Source of the DNA: Acidobacteriota bacterium
GTDB taxonomy: Bacteria; Acidobacteriota; Terriglobia; UBA7540
Direction: 5' to 3'
Length of the DNA stretch: 14,842 nt
NCBI GenBank assembly: GCA_003224635.1
Contig: QHZK01000120.1
Coordinates: 1-14,842, forward strand
The notes under the pieces were generated by a model. It searched no databases, had not been told where the DNA came from, and worked only from the letters and a program-made list of their open reading frames with translations. A program made the translations under genes and the position numbers. Positions 13,099-14,842 of the stretch are shown here, piece by piece; positions within the stretch are counted from its first letter, which is position 1; each line of letters begins with the position of its first letter.

Positions 13099-14842
13099 TC
13101 AGTTGAACTCCGGGGAAACATCCCCCTCGTGATATTCCTCCTCAATCTGACGGTCCAGGTCGAGCGGCGGTTTCTTGCGCAGGTAGCTATACATGATCGG
13201 AACGAAGAACAGAGTCGTGACCGTGGCCACGAGCAGACCTCCGATCACCGCCCTTCCCAAGGGGGCATTCTGTTCGCCGCCCTCGCCGAATCCAAGGGCC
13301 ATGGGCAGCATGCCGATAATCATGGCGAGCGCCGTCATGACGACGGGGCGCAGGCGGATGAAACCGGCCGACAAGGCCGCAGCCAGCGCGTCCTTGCCCT
13401 CGGCGCGCTCGTCGTTGGCGAAGGTCACGAGCAGAATGCTATTGGCGGTGGCGACGCCGATCGCCATGATCGTGCCCATCAGCGAAGGCACGCTGAAAGT
13501 AGTCTGGGTGACAAAGAGCATCCAGACGATGCCGGAAAGCGCCCCCGGCAGCGCCATGAGGATAATCAGGGGATCAAGCCAGGACTGGAAGTTCACCGCC
13601 ATAAGAAGGTAGACGAGCACGATGGCGAACAGGATGCCGAGCCCGAGGCCGACGAACGACGAGTTCATGGTCTGCACCTGTCCGCGCAGCGCCAGCCAGC
13701 TACCCTTGGGCAGTCTCGGCGTGATGTCGTCCATGATTCGCCCGACCTCGCGCGCCACTCCGCCCAGGTCGCGCTGATCGGCATTGGCGTAGACGTCCAT
13801 CGTCGGCTGCACATCATAGTGGTTGACGATGGCGGTGGAAGTCCCGCGCTGCAGACTCGCCAGGTTGCTGAGCAGTTGCGTGGGCGGCGCGGCCGCGGCA
13901 TCGCCGCTCAGCGAAGAGATCGGCGTTCGCGCGAGAGCGTCGAACGAGTCCACGCGAGACTGGGGCGTCTGCACCGCGACCTGATAACTGACGCCGTTCT
14001 GGGGGTTCAGCCACTGGTTCGGCGCCACCTGCCCGCTCGAGCTCAAGGAGATCAGCAGGCTGTCGGCTACGTCCCGCTGCGTCAGGCCGACCTGGTTGGC
14101 CTTGCTGCGGTCCACGTTGATCCGCACTTCGGGGTAATTCACTTCCTGGTGGACGTGAACGTCGACCGCGCCTGGAATCAGCGCCACGCGCCGCTCGATT
14201 TCCTCCGCAATCTGGTAGTTGGCCTGCGCATTGCGCCCGACCACCTGGATATCCATGGGCGCGGGCAGGCCGAAATTCAGAATCTGATTGGTGATGTTCG
14301 CCGCCTGAAAGAAAAACGTCAGGTCGGGGAATTTGGCTCGAAGGTCGTCCCGCAGTCTGCGGGTGTAGTCCTGGGTGGGACCGTGATGTCCCCCGCGGAG
14401 CGAGATCAGGATTTCGCCGTCGCCCGACCCGATCGTGGCGCTGTCGCTGAAGGCGAGATTGATGCCGGAGTTGGGAAGGCCGATGTTATCCAAGATTGAA
14501 TCCAGCTCCTCGGCCGGGATCTCGCGGCGGATTTCGTCTTCAACGCGGGCGAAAATGCTTTCCGTCTCTTCGATGCGCGTTCCCTGCAGGGTCCGCACGT
14601 GCAGGCGCATCTGGCCCGAGTCCACGTAAGGGAAGAAGTCTTCGCCGACCCACAACGACAAGCTCAGAGAGCCAACCACGAAAACTGCGAATGCGATTAC
14701 GACCGCGCGGCGGTGTTCGAGACTCCACCCAAGCGCGCTCCGGTAATTATTGCGCAGGCGCTCGAACTGGCGATTGAAGGCATAGTGGACGCGCCAGATC
14801 AAGCCGTGCCCCTCAGCCTCCTCTTCGCCTTGCTGATAGACC
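13099..14842 (-). CDS. RND-family inner-membrane efflux pump, C-terminal half (5' end outside window)
   Basis: The frame runs from the window edge to TGA at 13099, about 581 residues; a complete pump has about 1,030-1,100. The part seen starts in the cytoplasmic loop before TM7. TM7 is 'AVVIAFAVFVVGSLSLSLWV', followed by the second large periplasmic porter region ('GEDFFPYVDSGQMRLHVR', 'LDNIGLPNSGINLAFSDSA', 'PAPMDIQVVG', 'DQRDLGGVAREVGRIMDD') and TM8-TM12. These include 'LGILFAIVLVYLLMAVNFQS', 'GTIMAIGVATANSILLVTFA' and 'RPVVMTALAMIIGMLPMALG'. This is the hydrophobe/amphiphile efflux type (AcrB-like): a proton-driven trimer that loads substrates from periplasm or membrane. At the TM10 position of AcrB Lys940 there is Ala (GVATANSIL against GLSAKNAIL), so its proton relay may differ. 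Adaptor and channel genes follow in the same direction. Confidence 0.92.
   Translation of the reverse strand, partial: VYQQGEEEAEGHGLIWRVHYAFNRQFERLRNNYRSALGWSLEHRRAVVIAFAVFVVGSLSLSLWVGEDFFPYVDSGQMRLHVRTLQGTRIEETESIFARVEDEIRREIPAEELDSILDNIGLPNSGINLAFSDSATIGSGDGEILISLRGGHHGPTQDYTRRLRDDLRAKFPDLTFFFQAANITNQILNFGLPAPMDIQVVGRNAQANYQIAEEIERRVALIPGAVDVHVHQEVNYPEVRINVDRSKANQVGLTQRDVADSLLISLSSSGQVAPNQWLNPQNGVSYQVAVQTPQSRVDSFDALARTPISSLSGDAAAAPPTQLLSNLASLQRGTSTAIVNHYDVQPTMDVYANADQRDLGGVAREVGRIMDDITPRLPKGSWLALRGQVQTMNSSFVGLGLGILFAIVLVYLLMAVNFQSWLDPLIILMALPGALSGIVWMLFVTQTTFSVPSLMGTIMAIGVATANSILLVTFANDERAEGKDALAAALSAGFIRLRPVVMTALAMIIGMLPMALGFGEGGEQNAPLGRAVIGGLLVATVTTLFFVPIMYSYLRKKPPLDLDRQIEEEYHEGDVSPEFN

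Noticed and set aside
12973..14499. Long open frame (about 508 codons) on the plus strand, opposite the RND pump
   Set aside because: It is antisense to a clear RND pump and its translation is rich in His, Arg, Gly and Asp without any fold motif, as expected from GC-rich codon bias.

Overview
The window reads as a piece of a GC-rich Acidobacteriota-type chromosome. The phylum is inferred from gene content: an Oar-like TonB-dependent receptor, sulfatase-fold proteins fused to TPR repeats, a carboxypeptidase-regulatory-like/TPR protein, and short dispersed palindromes and heptamer repeats in the gaps. No database search was possible. I see no tRNA, rRNA, CRISPR array, transposase or phage gene. 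Nearly all products are exported, membrane-bound or envelope-directed.

Layout. (1) 1-1118, plus strand: the C-terminal third or so of an Oar-like outer-membrane receptor, closed by a textbook intrinsic terminator. (2) 7254 down to 1170, minus strand: a tightly packed set in transcription order. It holds a flavin/NAD(P)H reductase, a sulfatase-fold protein whose start overlaps the reductase stop by 8 nt, a TPR protein whose GTG start overlaps the sulfatase stop (GTGA), a 222-nt gap, an exported carboxypeptidase-regulatory-like/TPR protein, and a second sulfatase-fold protein with its TPR domain still fused. (3) 7255-7656: a gap with a candidate promoter and a 14-bp palindrome, leading to a plus-strand exported NodB-type polysaccharide deacetylase (7657-8505) and a TMEM175-family potassium channel (8644-9267). 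(4) 14842 down to 9432, minus strand: a tripartite RND efflux system in the order RND pump (cut by the window edge), membrane-fusion adaptor, TolC-like outer-membrane channel. Palindromic elements lie in both internal gaps and after the last gene.

How the parts may work together. RND, adaptor and channel form one drug/solute exporter spanning both membranes. The sulfatase/TPR block looks like a duplicated envelope enzyme set: the two sulfatase-fold proteins are clear paralogues. Both have Thr where active sulfatases carry the Cys/Ser that becomes formylglycine, and His in place of the motif Arg. They may therefore be phospho-group hydrolases or transferases rather than true sulfatases. In one copy the TPR part is split off in another frame and has lost its export signal, which suggests gene fission or a frameshift.

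Most worth a second look: the Thr-type active site, the split sulfatase/TPR gene, an out-of-frame heptamer repeat inside a signal-peptide region, and the matched three-way-junction palindromes around the efflux genes.
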